Source: Modestobacter sp. VKM Ac-2985
Lineage (GTDB): Bacteria; Actinomycetota; Actinomycetes; Mycobacteriales; Geodermatophilaceae
Length of the DNA stretch: 64,000 nucleotides
Reading direction: 5' to 3'
Assembly: GCF_026967925.1 (NCBI RefSeq)
Contig: NZ_JAPVBI010000002.1
Location: forward strand, 983,628-1,047,627
This document shows, piece by piece, positions 1 to 9,377 of this stretch. The first letter of the stretch is position 1; the number at the start of each line of letters is the position of its first letter. The notes under the pieces were generated by a model. The model had not been told where the DNA came from and searched no databases. It was given only the letters and a program-made list of their open reading frames with translations. The translations under genes and the position numbers were made by a program.

Positions 1-417
1 CCCGTAGTAGGTGTCCGGACGCGGCGGCGCGTCGGCCTCGGTGAGCAGGCCGGAGGCCGGCCGGGTGGTGAAGCCGCTCGCGTGGTTGCTGCTGGCCAGC
101 ACCACCCGGGGGACGCCGGCCTTCCGGGCCGCCTCCAGCGCGGTGCGGGTGGTCTCGATGTGCGAGCGCACGATGGCCGGCCAGGTCGCCTCGCCGAGGA
201 TCCCGGCCAGGTGCACCACGGCCGCCGCCCCCTGCGCCGCCCCGGTCACCGCGGGCAGGTCGGCGGCGTCGGCCACCAGGTGTTCCTCGCCCGGGCGCGG
301 GTCCTGGATCGGCACCACGTCCAGGCTGCGCACCGCCCAGCCGCGCTCCGGCAGCCCCCCGCGCAGCGCCGTCCCGAGCCCGCCGGCGGCGCCGGTGACC
401 AGGACCGGCCCGGTCAC
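1..417 (-). CDS. NAD-dependent epimerase/dehydratase, 3' end outside window
   Basis: The visible N-terminal 139 codons begin at a GTG and encode a Rossmann fold of the extended short-chain dehydrogenase type. A glycine-rich nucleotide-binding loop (VTGAAGGLG) lies at about residues 8-16, a VVHLAG strand follows, and an SSNH active-site segment precedes a TYYG that may carry the catalytic Tyr. The overall look resembles uronate dehydrogenase-like or sugar-nucleotide epimerases, but the substrate cannot be told from this fragment. The GTG overlaps the stop of the upstream purine nucleoside phosphorylase gene by 4 bp (GTGA), so the two are probably co-transcribed. The gene continues past the left edge. 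Confidence 0.8.
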   Translation of the reverse strand, partial: MTGPVLVTGAAGGLGTALRGGLPERGWAVRSLDVVPIQDPRPGEEHLVADAADLPAVTGAAQGAAAVVHLAGILGEATWPAIVRSHIETTRTALEAARKAGVPRVVLASSNHASGFTTRPASGLLTEADAPPRPDTYYG

Positions 418-1232
418 GGCATCCGCCCGATCAGCTCCACGAGGAAGGCGCCGAGCCGGCCGGCCGCCGCCTTGCCCGCCGCCAGCACCTCGAGGTGGTC
501 CAGCGCCTCGCCGGTGATGCCGGCGGCGGCGTTGGTGACCATCGACAGGCCGAACACCTCCATCCCGGCTGCCCGGGCGGCGATCGCCTCCAGTGCGGTG
601 GACATGCCGACCAGGTCCGCGCCCAGCGTGGTGAGCATCCGGATCTCGGCCGGGGTCTCGAAGTGCGGGCCGGGCAGCGCGGCGTAGACGCCCTCGGTCA
701 GCGACGGGTCGATCTCCTGGGCCAGGGTCCGCAGCCGGGCGGAGTACAGGTCGGTGAGGTCGACGAAGGTCGCGCCCACCAGCGGCGAGCGGGCGGTCAT
801 GTTCAGGTGGTCGCTGATCAGCACGGCCTGCCCGACGCGGTGGTCCGGGCGCAGTCCGCCGGCGGCGTTGGTGAGGACGACGGTGCGCACCCCGGCCGCG
901 GCAGCGGTGCGGATCCCGTGCACCACCGGCTCGACCCCGCGGCCCTCGTACAGGTGCGTGCGGCCCAGGAAGAGCAGCACCTTGTGCGCACCGACCTGGA
1001 CCGAGCGGATCTGCCCGCCGTGCCCGGTGACGGTCGGGGCGGCGAACCCGGGCAGGTCGCCGATGGCGACGCTGGCCAGCGTCTCGCCGAAGGCGTCGGC
1101 AGCCGGGGCCCACCCCGAGCCCATCACCACCGCGACGTCGTGGCCGCCGCCCAGGGCGGCGGTCAGCTGCTCGGCCGCCGAGGCGGCGAGGGCGGCGGGG
1201 TCGGGGACGGCGGTGGCGGTCGGCGTGCTCAC
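414..1232 (-). CDS. punA: Purine nucleoside phosphorylase (class II trimeric type)
   Basis: This 272-aa protein should cleave purine (deoxy)nucleosides with phosphate to free base plus (deoxy)ribose 1-phosphate in purine salvage. Family signatures are all present: the GSG phosphate loop at residues 38-40, GRTHLYEG near 90-97, TNAAGGL in the middle, [14 protein letters not shown], and a TNAAAG near the C-terminus that carries the base-binding Asn. Length matches the roughly 270-aa trimeric family. The GTG start lies six bases downstream of a TAGTTT -10 element, which suggests a leaderless message. The gene overlaps a downstream epimerase by 4 bp. In mycobacteria the counterpart (Rv3307) sits near amidohydrolase genes and lpdA, as here. 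Confidence 0.93.
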   Translation of the reverse strand: MSTPTATAVPDPAALAASAAEQLTAALGGGHDVAVVMGSGWAPAADAFGETLASVAIGDLPGFAAPTVTGHGGQIRSVQVGAHKVLLFLGRTHLYEGRGVEPVVHGIRTAAAAGVRTVVLTNAAGGLRPDHRVGQAVLISDHLNMTARSPLVGATFVDLTDLYSARLRTLAQEIDPSLTEGVYAALPGPHFETPAEIRMLTTLGADLVGMSTALEAIAARAAGMEVFGLSMVTNAAAGITGEALDHLEVLAAGKAAAGRLGAFLVELIGRMP

Positions 1233-1238
1233 GGGCCG

Positions 1239-1244
1239 AAACTA
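1239..1244 (-). promoter_or_regulatory. -10 element of punA (TAGTTT)
   Basis: Read on the minus strand, TAGTTT is followed by exactly six bases and then the GTG start of punA. This fits the actinobacterial TAnnnT -10 and predicts transcription starting at the start codon. No clear -35 is visible. Confidence 0.5.
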
Positions 1245-1316
1245 GCCCAGCGGCTGCCGACCCCCGCGGGCGAGCGGCGGACGCCCGACCTCCGGTCGCC
1301 CGGCCCGGCGAGCCGG

Positions 1317-2693
1317 TCAGAGGTCCCGGACGTCGCTCTCCACTGCCTCGAAGGCCTTGCGGGCGGCGATGAGGACCGGGTCCCAGACCGGGGCGAACGG
1401 CGGTGCGTAGGACAGGTCCAGGGACAGGATCTCGTCGACCGTCATCTCGTTCCAGATGGAGACGGCCAGGGCGTCGATCCGCTTGGCGGACCCGGGACCC
1501 CCGACGACCTGGGCGCCCAGCAGCCGTCCACTGCGCCGCTCGGCGATCATCTTGAGCCGGATGGGCTGGGCGCCGGGGAAGTAGCCGGCCGTGGTGGTCG
1601 AGTCGACCGACGCCGTCACGAACGCGTAGCCGGCCTGCCGCGCCTCTTCGCTGGACAGGCCGGTGCGGGCGACCTCCAGATCGCACACCTTCGTGATCGC
1701 GGTGCCGATCACGCCGGGGAAGGTGGCGTACCCCCCGCCGATGTTGATCCCGGCCACCCGGCCCTGCTTGTTGGCGTGCGTGCCCAGCGCCACCACCATC
1801 CGCTGGCCCGACAGTCGGTGCCGCGACTCCACGCAGTCCCCGGCCGCCCAGACCCCCTCCACCTCGGTGTGCATCCGGGCGTCGACGGCGATGCCGCCGG
1901 AGATGCCCAGCGGGATTCCCGCCTCCCGGGCCAGTCCGACGTTGGGTCGCACCCCCAGGCCGAGCACGACCAGATCGGCGGGCAGCTCACGCCCGCCCGC
2001 GGTCAGCACCGCCCGGGCCCGTCCATCGGTGCCGACGTCGACGGCGACGACTTCCTCGCTCATCACCAGCTCGATGCCCTCGGCGCGCACGGCGTCGGCG
2101 ATGAACTGCCCGACATCGGGGTCGAACGTGCCCACCGGGGTGGCCGAGCGGTCCACCACCGCGACGTCCAGGTCGCGGACCCGGCACGCCTCGGCGATCT
2201 CCAGCCCGATGTAGCCCCCGCCCACCACCACGACCCGGCGCACCCGCCCGCTGTCGAGCTCCGCGCGCAGCGCCACCCCGTCGTCCAGGACCTGGACGCC
2301 GTACACCCCGTCGGCGTCGATGCCGGGCACGGGCGGGCGCATCGGCACGCTGCCGGTGGCGTAGACCAGCTCGTCGAAGGACTCGCTGCCCCGTCCGCCG
2401 CCGTCCAGGTCCCGCCAGGTGACCGTGCGGCGGTCCAGGTCGATGCCGGTCACCTCGGTGCGCATCCGCACGTCGATGCCCATGGCGCGGTGCTGGTCGG
2501 GTGTGCGGGCGATCAGCGCCGCCTCGCTCTCCACCGTGCCGCTGATCCAGTAGGGGATCCCGCAGGCGGAGTAGGAGGTCGAGCGGCCGCGCTCGAACAT
2601 CACCACGTCGAGGTCGGCGCACCGCTTCCTGGCCTGCGAGGCAGCGCTGCCACCCGCGGCGTCCCCACCGATGACCACCAGTCGCCGTCGCAC
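1317..2693 (-). CDS. FAD-dependent pyridine nucleotide-disulfide oxidoreductase, CoA-disulfide reductase/NADH oxidase type
   Basis: This 458-aa flavoprotein has an N-terminal FAD-binding loop (VVIGGDAAGGSAA, residues 6-18) and a single redox Cys44 in the motif SACGIPY. That motif marks the class III family, which uses one Cys (mixed CoA disulfide or Cys-sulfenic acid) and not a CxxxxC pair. A second Rossmann motif (VVVGGGYIGLEIAE) binds NAD(P)H, ATGSVP and AAGDC motifs follow, and a C-terminal dimerisation domain holds the YAPPFAPVWDP segment typical of CoA-disulfide reductases. The protein probably reduces CoA disulfide or a related low-molecular-weight disulfide or persulfide. The exact substrate is inference. 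It is transcribed alone from a promoter facing the neighbouring ligase gene. Confidence 0.85.
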   Translation of the reverse strand: MRRRLVVIGGDAAGGSAASQARKRCADLDVVMFERGRSTSYSACGIPYWISGTVESEAALIARTPDQHRAMGIDVRMRTEVTGIDLDRRTVTWRDLDGGGRGSESFDELVYATGSVPMRPPVPGIDADGVYGVQVLDDGVALRAELDSGRVRRVVVVGGGYIGLEIAEACRVRDLDVAVVDRSATPVGTFDPDVGQFIADAVRAEGIELVMSEEVVAVDVGTDGRARAVLTAGGRELPADLVVLGLGVRPNVGLAREAGIPLGISGGIAVDARMHTEVEGVWAAGDCVESRHRLSGQRMVVALGTHANKQGRVAGINIGGGYATFPGVIGTAITKVCDLEVARTGLSSEEARQAGYAFVTASVDSTTTAGYFPGAQPIRLKMIAERRSGRLLGAQVVGGPGSAKRIDALAVSIWNEMTVDEILSLDLSYAPPFAPVWDPVLIAARKAFEAVESDVRDL

Positions 2694-2700
2694 GGTCCGG

Positions 2701-2706
2701 ACTGTA
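2701..2706 (-). promoter_or_regulatory. -10 element of the CoA-disulfide reductase-like gene (TACAGT)
   Basis: On the minus strand TACAGT lies seven bases before the GTG start, so the message is probably leaderless. It sits in an 80-bp divergent spacer shared with the ligase gene to the right. Confidence 0.45.
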
Positions 2707-2761
2707 GGGCTACATCTAGCGGACGCGCTGCCGTGGACCGGCGGCTGTCCGGTGTCCCTCC

Positions 2762-2767
2762 TAGACT
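2762..2767 (+). promoter_or_regulatory. -10 element of the YbdK-family ligase gene (TAGACT)
   Basis: TAGACT is followed by six bases and then the GTG start codon at 2774. The arrangement predicts a leaderless mRNA and supports that GTG as the true start, since no ribosome binding site precedes it. Confidence 0.5.
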
Positions 2768-2773
2768 CGCGGG

Positions 2774-3922
2774 GTGCAGATCCCCTTCCACTCGTCCGAG
2801 CGCGCCAGCCTGGGAGTGGAGTGGGAGCTGCAGCTCATCGACCCGCAGACCCGCGAGCTGACCTCCGGCGCCATCGAGATCCTCGCCGAGCTCACCCCCG
2901 AGGGCCTGGAGGAGCACCCCAAGGCCAAGCACGAGCTGCTGCAGTCGACGATCGAGATCATCACCGGGATCTGCACCACCGTCGCCGAGGCGAAGGCCGA
3001 CCTGGCGGGCACCCTGGCCGAGGTGGTCGGCGCCGCAGAGCGGCGCGGCCTGGGCGTGATGTGCGCCGGCAGCCACCCCTTCACGCGGTGGGACAGCCAG
3101 GAGATCTCGCCGAAGGAGCGTTACGCGGAGCTCGTCGAGCGGATGCAGTGGCCGGCCCGGCGGCTGCAGATCTTCGGGGTGCACGTGCACGTCGGCGTCC
3201 GCTCACCCGACAAGATCATCCCGATCGTGAACGCGCTCACCCAGTACGTGCCGCACTTCCTGGCGCTGTCGGCGTCCTCGCCCTACTGGTCCGGCTGCGA
3301 CACCGGCCTGGCGTCGGCCCGCACCAAGGTCTTCGAGGCGATGCCGACCGCTGGGTTGCCCTACCAGTTGGCCGACTGGTCGGAGTTCGAGGAGTACATG
3401 GGCACGCTGATCGACGCCGGCGCCATCGAGAGCGTCCGCGAGGTGTGGTGGGACATCCGCCCGCACCCGGACTTCGGCACCGTCGAGCTGCGGATCTGCG
3501 ACGGCCTGCCCACCCTCGACGAGATCGGCGCGGTCGCCGCGCTCGCCCAGTGCCTGGTCGAGCAGTTCGACACCCAGCTCGACCGCGGCTACACGCTGCC
3601 CTCACCGACGGACTGGATCGTGCGGGAGAACAAGTGGCGGGCGGTGCGCTACGGGCTGGACGCCCAGATCGTCGTCGACGAGCAGGGCACCGTGCGCCCG
3701 GTGCGCGAGGCGATCGCCGACCTGGTCGAGGAGCTGCTGCCGACCGCTCGCAAGCTCGGCTGCGAGGCCGAGCTGGTCGACGCCCGGCGGGTGCTGGACG
3801 CCGGTGCCTCCTACCAGCGCCAGCGGGCCGTGGCCGCCGCGCACGACGGTGCACTGGCCCCGGTGGTCGACAGCCTGCTCGCCGAGCTCCGTGACGGGCT
3901 GCCGGCGACGGGGGCGGCATGA
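2774..3922 (+). CDS. Carboxylate-amine ligase, glutamate-cysteine ligase 2 (YbdK) family
   Basis: This 382-aa protein belongs to the GCS2/YbdK ATP-dependent carboxylate-amine ligases. The start (SLGVEWELQLID, about residues 12-23) contains the conserved acidic metal-binding GVEWE motif. HVHVGV, a WWDIRPHPDFGTVELRICD segment and the C-terminal ENKWRAVRYGLDA motif are typical of the family. Members are often annotated as putative glutamate-cysteine ligases, but actinobacteria mainly use mycothiol, so the true amine substrate is uncertain. The GTG start is supported by a -10 hexamer six bases upstream. The stop overlaps the ATG of the amidohydrolase gene by 4 bp, so the two are translationally coupled. 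Confidence 0.88.
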   Translation: MQIPFHSSERASLGVEWELQLIDPQTRELTSGAIEILAELTPEGLEEHPKAKHELLQSTIEIITGICTTVAEAKADLAGTLAEVVGAAERRGLGVMCAGSHPFTRWDSQEISPKERYAELVERMQWPARRLQIFGVHVHVGVRSPDKIIPIVNALTQYVPHFLALSASSPYWSGCDTGLASARTKVFEAMPTAGLPYQLADWSEFEEYMGTLIDAGAIESVREVWWDIRPHPDFGTVELRICDGLPTLDEIGAVAALAQCLVEQFDTQLDRGYTLPSPTDWIVRENKWRAVRYGLDAQIVVDEQGTVRPVREAIADLVEELLPTARKLGCEAELVDARRVLDAGASYQRQRAVAAAHDGALAPVVDSLLAELRDGLPATGAA

Positions 3923-5160
3923 GCGGCGGGGAGACCGGCGGCACCGACGTCCTCGGCCGGGCCGTCGACTCCTGGTCGCACGAGCACCAGCCCGAGCTGG
4001 TCGCCGTCCGCCGGCACCTGCACGCCCATCCCGAGCTGGGGTTCGCCGAGCACGAGACGACGGCCTTCCTGGAGCAGCGGCTCACCGCAGCGGGCCTGGC
4101 GCCCCGCCGGCTGAAGTCCGGCACCGGGCTGGTCTGTGACGTCGGGGGCGACCCGGACGCCGGGCCGGTCGTCGTGCTGCGCGCCGACATCGACGCGCTG
4201 CCGCTGGCCGACCTCAAGGACGTCCCCTACGCCTCCACCCGCGAGGGGCTCTGCCACGCCTGCGGCCATGACGTGCACACCACGGTGCTGCTCGGCGTCG
4301 CGCTGGCGCTCGCGTCGCTGGACGACCTGCCGGGCACCGTGCGGTGCGTCTTCCAGCCCGCCGAGGAGCAGGTGCCCGGCGGTGGGCTGGAGGTCGTCGA
4401 CGAGGGCGTGCTGGCCGGTGCGACCCGGGCGTTCGCGCTGCACTGCGACCCCTCGCTGACGGCCGGTTCGGTCGGCCTGCGCACCGGGGCGATCACCGCG
4501 GCCTGCGACCGGGTCGAGGTGACGCTCACCGGGCCCGGCGGGCACACCGCCCGACCGCAGCTGACCGTCGACCTGGTGCACGCGATGGGCCAGGTGGTCA
4601 CCGAGGTCCCCGGGCTGCTGTCCCGGCTGGTCGACCCGCGCGCCGGCGTCTCGCTGGTGTGGGGTGCGATCAGCGCCGGGGTGGCGGCCAACACCATCCC
4701 CGAGACCGGTCAGCTGCGCGGCACGCTGCGGGTGCTCGACCGCGCGGTGTGGAGCGAGGCCGAGGACCTCGTGCGCCGGCTGGTCACCGACGTCGCCACG
4801 GCGTCGGGGGCGCGGGTGGCGATCGACTACGTGCGCGGGGTGCCGCCGGTGGTCAACGACCCGCGCAGCGTGGCCCTGCTCCGGTCCGCGGCGCTGGAGA
4901 CGGTGGGCAGCGAGGCCGTGGCGCTGTCCCCGCAGAGCATGGGCGGGGAGGACTTCGGCTGGTTCGCGGAGGTGCTGCCGATCGCGCTCGCCCGGCTGGG
5001 CACCCACGGCGGGGGCGAGACGTTGGACCTGCACCGCGGCACCTTCGACGTCGACGAGCGGGCGATCGGGGTCGGGGTGCGGTTGCTGGCCCGCACGGCG
5101 CTGCACGCACTGGCGGCCGACGCCGTACCCGCTGGTACGCCCGTCGGTCCGGCCCTGTAG
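3919..5160 (+). CDS. M20 family amidohydrolase (N-acyl-amino acid hydrolase type)
   Basis: This 413-aa zinc or manganese-dependent hydrolase probably removes acyl groups from amino acids or related amides. Metal-binding motifs are clear: RHLHAHPELGFAEHET near residues 32-47, RADIDALPL near 88-96, CHACGHDVHT at 112-121, QPAEEQ, and GEDFGWF near the C-terminus. The central dimerisation domain carries the usual GGHTARP segment. It resembles the AmiA1/AmiB1 proteins encoded beside punA and lpdA in mycobacteria. The ATG overlaps the upstream ligase stop (ATGA). The spacer to mutA is 50 bp, so the mutase genes may be read through from here or have their own promoter. Confidence 0.9.
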   Translation: MSGGETGGTDVLGRAVDSWSHEHQPELVAVRRHLHAHPELGFAEHETTAFLEQRLTAAGLAPRRLKSGTGLVCDVGGDPDAGPVVVLRADIDALPLADLKDVPYASTREGLCHACGHDVHTTVLLGVALALASLDDLPGTVRCVFQPAEEQVPGGGLEVVDEGVLAGATRAFALHCDPSLTAGSVGLRTGAITAACDRVEVTLTGPGGHTARPQLTVDLVHAMGQVVTEVPGLLSRLVDPRAGVSLVWGAISAGVAANTIPETGQLRGTLRVLDRAVWSEAEDLVRRLVTDVATASGARVAIDYVRGVPPVVNDPRSVALLRSAALETVGSEAVALSPQSMGGEDFGWFAEVLPIALARLGTHGGGETLDLHRGTFDVDERAIGVGVRLLARTALHALAADAVPAGTPVGPAL

Positions 5161-5210
5161 ACCTCTTCCGACGCACTTCCCTCAGGCACCTGAGAGGCGG
5201 GGACCCGACG

Positions 5211-7127
5211 ATGAGCTCCACCGACCAGCAGGGCACGCGGCCGCCGGCCGAGCCGGCCGCGCCCGACCTGCTGACCCTCGCCGGGGAGTTCCCCGCCGCC
5301 AGCCGGGACCAGTGGCGTGAACTCGTGGCGGGGGTGCTGCGCAAGGCCGGCCGGGACGAGCTGCCCGACCCGGTGGAGGAGGCGCTGGCCCGCACCGTCG
5401 CCACCGGGGTCACCGTCGCCCCGCTCTACACCGCCGAGGACGCCGGGGACCTGCCCGCGCTGGCCGGCGTGCCCGGGCTGCCGCCGTTCGTCCGTGGCTC
5501 CCGGGCCGGCGCTGCCGGTACGACCGCGGCCGGTGGTGCGGACGCCGACGTCCCCGCCGGCTGGGACGTGCGGCAGCGGCACGCCGACCCCGACGTGCCG
5601 CGCACCCGGGAGGCGATCGCCGCGGACCTGGAGAACGGCGTCTCCTCGCTGTGGCTGGTGGTCGGCGACGGTGCGGTGCCGGTCGGCGCGCTGGGCGAGG
5701 TGCTCGCCGACGTCCTGCTGGACCTGGCACCGGTGACCCTGCAGGGCGGGCCGTCCGCCGCGGAGGCCTTCCTGACGCTGGTCGAGGGGCGCACCGACCT
5801 GGCGCCGGGCGGCTGCCTGGGACTGGACCCGCTCGGCGTGCAGGCCGCGACGGGGGAGCCGCAGGACCTCACCGGCCTGGCCGACCTGGCCCGCCGCGCC
5901 CCGGCGGGCTGGCGCACCGTCGTCGTCGACGGGACGGTGTTCGCCGACGCCGGTGGCTCGGTGGTGGAGGAGCTCGGCTGCGCCGTCGCCGCCGGGGTGG
6001 CCTACCTGCGGGCGCTCACCGCTCAGGGCCTGGACGTGGCGGACGCGTTCGGCCAGGTGGAGTTCCGGCTGTCGGCGAGCGCCGACCAGTTCACCACCAT
6101 CGCCGCGCTGCGGGCGGCGCGACGGCTCTGGGACCGGGTCGGGGAGGCCAGCGGGGCGCCGCCGGAGCCGCGGGCGATGCGGCAGCACGCGGTCACCTCG
6201 AACGTCATGGTCACCCGGCGCGACCCGTGGGTGAACATGCTGCGCACCACGGTGGCCTGCTTCGCCGCCGGTGTCGGCGGTGCCGACGTGGTGACGGTGC
6301 AGCCCTTCGACGCAGCGCTCGGGCTGCCCGACGCCTTCGCCCGGCGGATCGCGCGCAACACCCAGAGCCTGCTGGTGGAGGAGGGGCACCTCGCCCGGGT
6401 GCTCGACCCGGCCGGTGGCTCCTGGTACGTCGAGTCGCTGACCGAGTCCCTCGCCCAGGCCGCCTGGGCCTGGTTCACCGAGATCGAGCGGGCCGGCGGG
6501 CTGGCGGCCGCGCTGACGTCCGGGCTGGTCGCCGACCGGATCGCCGCCGCGTGGGCGGAGCGGCAGGAGCGGGTCGCGCACCGCACCGACGCCATCACCG
6601 GGGTCACCGAGTTCCCCAACCCGAGCGAGGTGCTGCCCACCCGCCGTCCGGCTGCCGAGGCGCTGCCGCCCGCCCCGGGCGGGCTGCCGCGGGTGCGGGC
6701 CGCGCAGGCGTTCGAGCAGCTGCGCGACCGGGTCGAGTCCGTCGATCCCCGCCCGCGGGTGCACCTGGCCACGATCGGGCCGGTCGCCCGGCACACCGCC
6801 CGGGCCACGTTCGCGGCGAACCTGTTCGGTGCCGGCGGGCTGGCGGCGCCGACCGGGGACGGGGCCGACGGCCTCGCCGGGACGACGGTGGCCTGCATCT
6901 GCGGCAGCGACCGCGACTACGCCGACTCCGCCGCCCCGCTCGCCGCCGAGCTGCGGGCCGCCGGCGCCACCCAGGTCTGGCTCGCCGGGCCGCCGTCCCT
7001 GGCGGTGGACGGCGTCGACGGGTACCTGTACGCCGGGTGCGACGCCCTGGCGGTCCTGACGACGGTCCTGGGTGAACTGCTGGGGGCAGAAATGGCCATT
7101 TCTGCCCGAGGGGAGGGAAGGGCATGA
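5211..7127 (+). CDS. mutA: Methylmalonyl-CoA mutase small (beta) subunit
   Basis: This 638-aa protein is the small subunit of the heterodimeric adenosylcobalamin-dependent mutase that interconverts (R)-methylmalonyl-CoA and succinyl-CoA. It contains a TIM-barrel domain homologous to MutB (for example [24 protein letters not shown] split across the active-site face) and a degenerate B12-binding domain ([10 protein letters not shown]) that lacks the DxHxxG cobalamin-ligand motif, as expected for the non-catalytic subunit. I chose the ATG at 5211, behind a GAGGCGGGGA purine stretch, because upstream in-frame sequence overlaps the amidohydrolase. Its last 14 codons include a 24-bp perfect palindrome, and the stop overlaps the mutB ATG by 4 bp. 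Confidence 0.93.
   Translation: MSSTDQQGTRPPAEPAAPDLLTLAGEFPAASRDQWRELVAGVLRKAGRDELPDPVEEALARTVATGVTVAPLYTAEDAGDLPALAGVPGLPPFVRGSRAGAAGTTAAGGADADVPAGWDVRQRHADPDVPRTREAIAADLENGVSSLWLVVGDGAVPVGALGEVLADVLLDLAPVTLQGGPSAAEAFLTLVEGRTDLAPGGCLGLDPLGVQAATGEPQDLTGLADLARRAPAGWRTVVVDGTVFADAGGSVVEELGCAVAAGVAYLRALTAQGLDVADAFGQVEFRLSASADQFTTIAALRAARRLWDRVGEASGAPPEPRAMRQHAVTSNVMVTRRDPWVNMLRTTVACFAAGVGGADVVTVQPFDAALGLPDAFARRIARNTQSLLVEEGHLARVLDPAGGSWYVESLTESLAQAAWAWFTEIERAGGLAAALTSGLVADRIAAAWAERQERVAHRTDAITGVTEFPNPSEVLPTRRPAAEALPPAPGGLPRVRAAQAFEQLRDRVESVDPRPRVHLATIGPVARHTARATFAANLFGAGGLAAPTGDGADGLAGTTVACICGSDRDYADSAAPLAAELRAAGATQVWLAGPPSLAVDGVDGYLYAGCDALAVLTTVLGELLGAEMAISARGEGRA
7084..7107. repeat. 24-bp perfect palindrome with AATGGCCATT core, inside mutA 3' end
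   Basis: The sequence reads identically on both strands for 24 bp and is centred between 7095 and 7096. It encodes residues of the dispensable-looking MutA tail (AEMAISA) and lies 16 bp upstream of the mutB start. In RNA it could fold into a hairpin next to the mutB ribosome binding site. The same core recurs at 9341-9364 in the mutB-meaB spacer, so it looks like a dispersed palindromic element and not a chance sequence. Confidence 0.7.
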
Positions 7128-9334
7128 GCGCGATCCCCGACTTCGGTGGCCTGGAACTGGGCCGCCCGCAGCCGACGGCGACGTCGGACGACTGGGCGAA
7201 GGCCTACGCCGACGCCACCGGCCGGGACGTCGGTGAGGCGACCTGGCAGACGCCGGAGGGGATCGCCGTCCCGCCGCTGTTCACTCAGGGCGACCTGGGT
7301 GACCTGGACTTCCTCGGCACCTACCCGGGCGTGGCGCCCTACCTGCGCGGGCCCTACCCGACGATGTACACGACCCAGCCGTGGACGGTGCGGCAGTACG
7401 CCGGGTTCTCCACCGCGGCGGAGTCCAACGCCTTCTACCGGCGCAACCTGGCTGCCGGGCAGAAGGGGCTCTCGGTCGCCTTCGACCTGCCCACCCACCG
7501 CGGCTACGACTCCGACCACCCGCGGGTGCCCGGCGACGTCGGGATGGCCGGGGTGGCGATCGACTCGATCCTGGACATGCGGCAGCTCTTCGACGGCATC
7601 CCGCTGGACAAGATGAGCGTGTCGATGACGATGAACGGCGCCGTCCTGCCGGTGCTGGCGCTCTACGTGGTCGCCGCCGAGGAGCAGGGGGTGAAGCCGG
7701 ACCAGCTCACGGGGACGATCCAGAACGACATCCTCAAGGAGTTCATGGTCCGCAACACCTACATCTACCCGCCGAAGCCCTCGATGCAGATCATCAGCGA
7801 CATCTTCCGGTTCACCTCCACGCAGATGCCGCGGTTCAACTCGATCTCCATCTCCGGCTACCACATCCAGGAGGCCGGGGCGACGGCCGACCTGGAGCTG
7901 GCCTACACCCTGGCCGACGGGGTGGAGTACCTGCAGGCGGGCAAGGCGGCGGGCCTGGACGTCGACGTCTTCGCGCCCCGGCTGAGCTTCTTCTGGGGCA
8001 TCGGGATGAACTTCTTCATGGAGGTCGCCAAGCTGCGGGCCGGGCGGCTGCTCTGGGCCAAGCTGGTGAAGGAGGCGGGGGCGACCAAGGACAAGTCGAT
8101 GTCGCTGCGCACCCACTGCCAGACCTCGGGCTGGTCGCTGACCGCGCAGGACGTCTACAACAACGTCGTCCGCACCTGCCTGGAGGCGATGGCCGCCACC
8201 CAGGGGCACACCCAGTCGCTGCACACCAACGCCCTGGACGAGGCGCTCGCGCTGCCGACGGACTTCTCCGCCCGGATCGCCCGCAACACGCAGCTGCTGC
8301 TGCAGCAGGAGTCCGGGACGACGCGGGTCATCGACCCGTGGGGCGGGTCGGCGTACGTGGAGAAGCTGACCTACGACCTGGCCCGCCGGGCGTGGGCGCA
8401 CATCGCCGAGGTCGCCGAGCACGGCGGCATGGCGCAGGCCATCGACGACGGCATCCCGAAGCTGCGGATCGAGGAGGCCGCGGCCCGCACCCAGGCCCGG
8501 ATCGACTCCGGCCGCCAGCCGGTGATCGGGGTGAACAAGTACCGGGTCGAGGCCGACGAGGCGGTCGACGTGCTCCGGGTCGACAACGCCGACGTGCTGG
8601 CCCAGCAGAAGGCGAAGCTCGCCGAGCTGCGCGCCTCCCGGGACGGCGCCGCGGTGACCGAGGCGCTGGGCCGGCTGACCGACGCGGCCCGGTCGGCCGC
8701 CGACGGCCGCCGCGACTCCTCGCTCGAGAGCAACCTGCTCAAGCTGGCCGTGGACGCGGCCCGGGCGAAGGCGTCGGTGGGGGAGATCTCCGACGCGCTG
8801 GAGGCGGTCTACGGCCGGCACTCCGGTCAGGTGCGCACCATCTCCGGCGTGTACCGCGACGAGGCAGGGGGAGCGGGCCCGGTGGACGAGACCCGTGCGC
8901 TGGCGTCGGCGTTCGCCGAGGCCGAGGGCCGTCGCCCCCGGATCCTGGTGGCCAAGATGGGCCAGGACGGGCACGACCGCGGGCAGAAGGTGATCGCCAC
9001 CGCCTTCGCCGACCTCGGCTTCGACGTCGACGTCGGCCCGCTGTTCCAGACGCCGGAGGAGGTCGCCCGGCAGGCCGTCGAGGCTGACGTGCACGTCGTC
9101 GGCGTCTCCTCCCTCGCTGCCGGCCACCTCACGCTGGTGCCGGCGCTGCGGGACGCGCTCGCCGAGCTCGGGGCCGACGACGTGCTGGTCGTGGTGGGCG
9201 GGGTGATCCCGCCGGACGACGTCCCGACCCTGAAGGAGATGGGCGCCGCCGCCGTCTTCCCACCCGGCACCGTGATCGCCGACGCCGCCCAGGACCTGCT
9301 CCGCACCCTCTCCACCCGGCTCGGCCACGCGTGA
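7124..9334 (+). CDS. mutB: Methylmalonyl-CoA mutase large (alpha, catalytic) subunit
   Basis: This 736-aa subunit carries out the radical isomerisation of methylmalonyl-CoA to succinyl-CoA. The N-terminal TIM barrel binds the CoA ester ([19 protein letters not shown] with the catalytic Tyr; [15 protein letters not shown]). The C-terminal B12 domain has the cobalamin-ligating DGHDRG motif with Asp615, His617 and Gly620, then SSLAAGH and [11 protein letters not shown] typical of base-off/His-on cobalamin binding. A GGGAGGGAAGGG ribosome binding site precedes the ATG, which overlaps the mutA stop. With mutA and meaB this forms a three-gene operon. Its substrate could come from the acyl-CoA carboxylase encoded at 14.9-19.1 kb after epimerisation. 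Confidence 0.96.
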   Translation: MSAIPDFGGLELGRPQPTATSDDWAKAYADATGRDVGEATWQTPEGIAVPPLFTQGDLGDLDFLGTYPGVAPYLRGPYPTMYTTQPWTVRQYAGFSTAAESNAFYRRNLAAGQKGLSVAFDLPTHRGYDSDHPRVPGDVGMAGVAIDSILDMRQLFDGIPLDKMSVSMTMNGAVLPVLALYVVAAEEQGVKPDQLTGTIQNDILKEFMVRNTYIYPPKPSMQIISDIFRFTSTQMPRFNSISISGYHIQEAGATADLELAYTLADGVEYLQAGKAAGLDVDVFAPRLSFFWGIGMNFFMEVAKLRAGRLLWAKLVKEAGATKDKSMSLRTHCQTSGWSLTAQDVYNNVVRTCLEAMAATQGHTQSLHTNALDEALALPTDFSARIARNTQLLLQQESGTTRVIDPWGGSAYVEKLTYDLARRAWAHIAEVAEHGGMAQAIDDGIPKLRIEEAAARTQARIDSGRQPVIGVNKYRVEADEAVDVLRVDNADVLAQQKAKLAELRASRDGAAVTEALGRLTDAARSAADGRRDSSLESNLLKLAVDAARAKASVGEISDALEAVYGRHSGQVRTISGVYRDEAGGAGPVDETRALASAFAEAEGRRPRILVAKMGQDGHDRGQKVIATAFADLGFDVDVGPLFQTPEEVARQAVEADVHVVGVSSLAAGHLTLVPALRDALAELGADDVLVVVGGVIPPDDVPTLKEMGAAAVFPPGTVIADAAQDLLRTLSTRLGHA

Positions 9335-9340
9335 CCCCGT

Positions 9341-9364
9341 CCACCGCAATGGCCATTTTGGTGG
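9341..9364. repeat. 24-bp imperfect palindrome with AATGGCCATT core, mutB-meaB spacer
   Basis: CCACC and GGTGG arms flank two mismatched bases on each side and the perfect 10-bp core AATGGCCATT. The total length and core match the perfect palindrome at 7084-7107, but the arms differ. It lies just after the mutB stop and 14 bp before the meaB GTG, where an mRNA hairpin could affect coupling or mRNA stability. Confidence 0.6.
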
Positions 9365-9377
9365 GTCGGGGGCCGGT

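Noticed and set aside
5161-5210. Cobalamin riboswitch ahead of mutA
   Set aside because: The spacer is only 50 bp, too short for the roughly 200-base element, and no B12-box sequence is seen.
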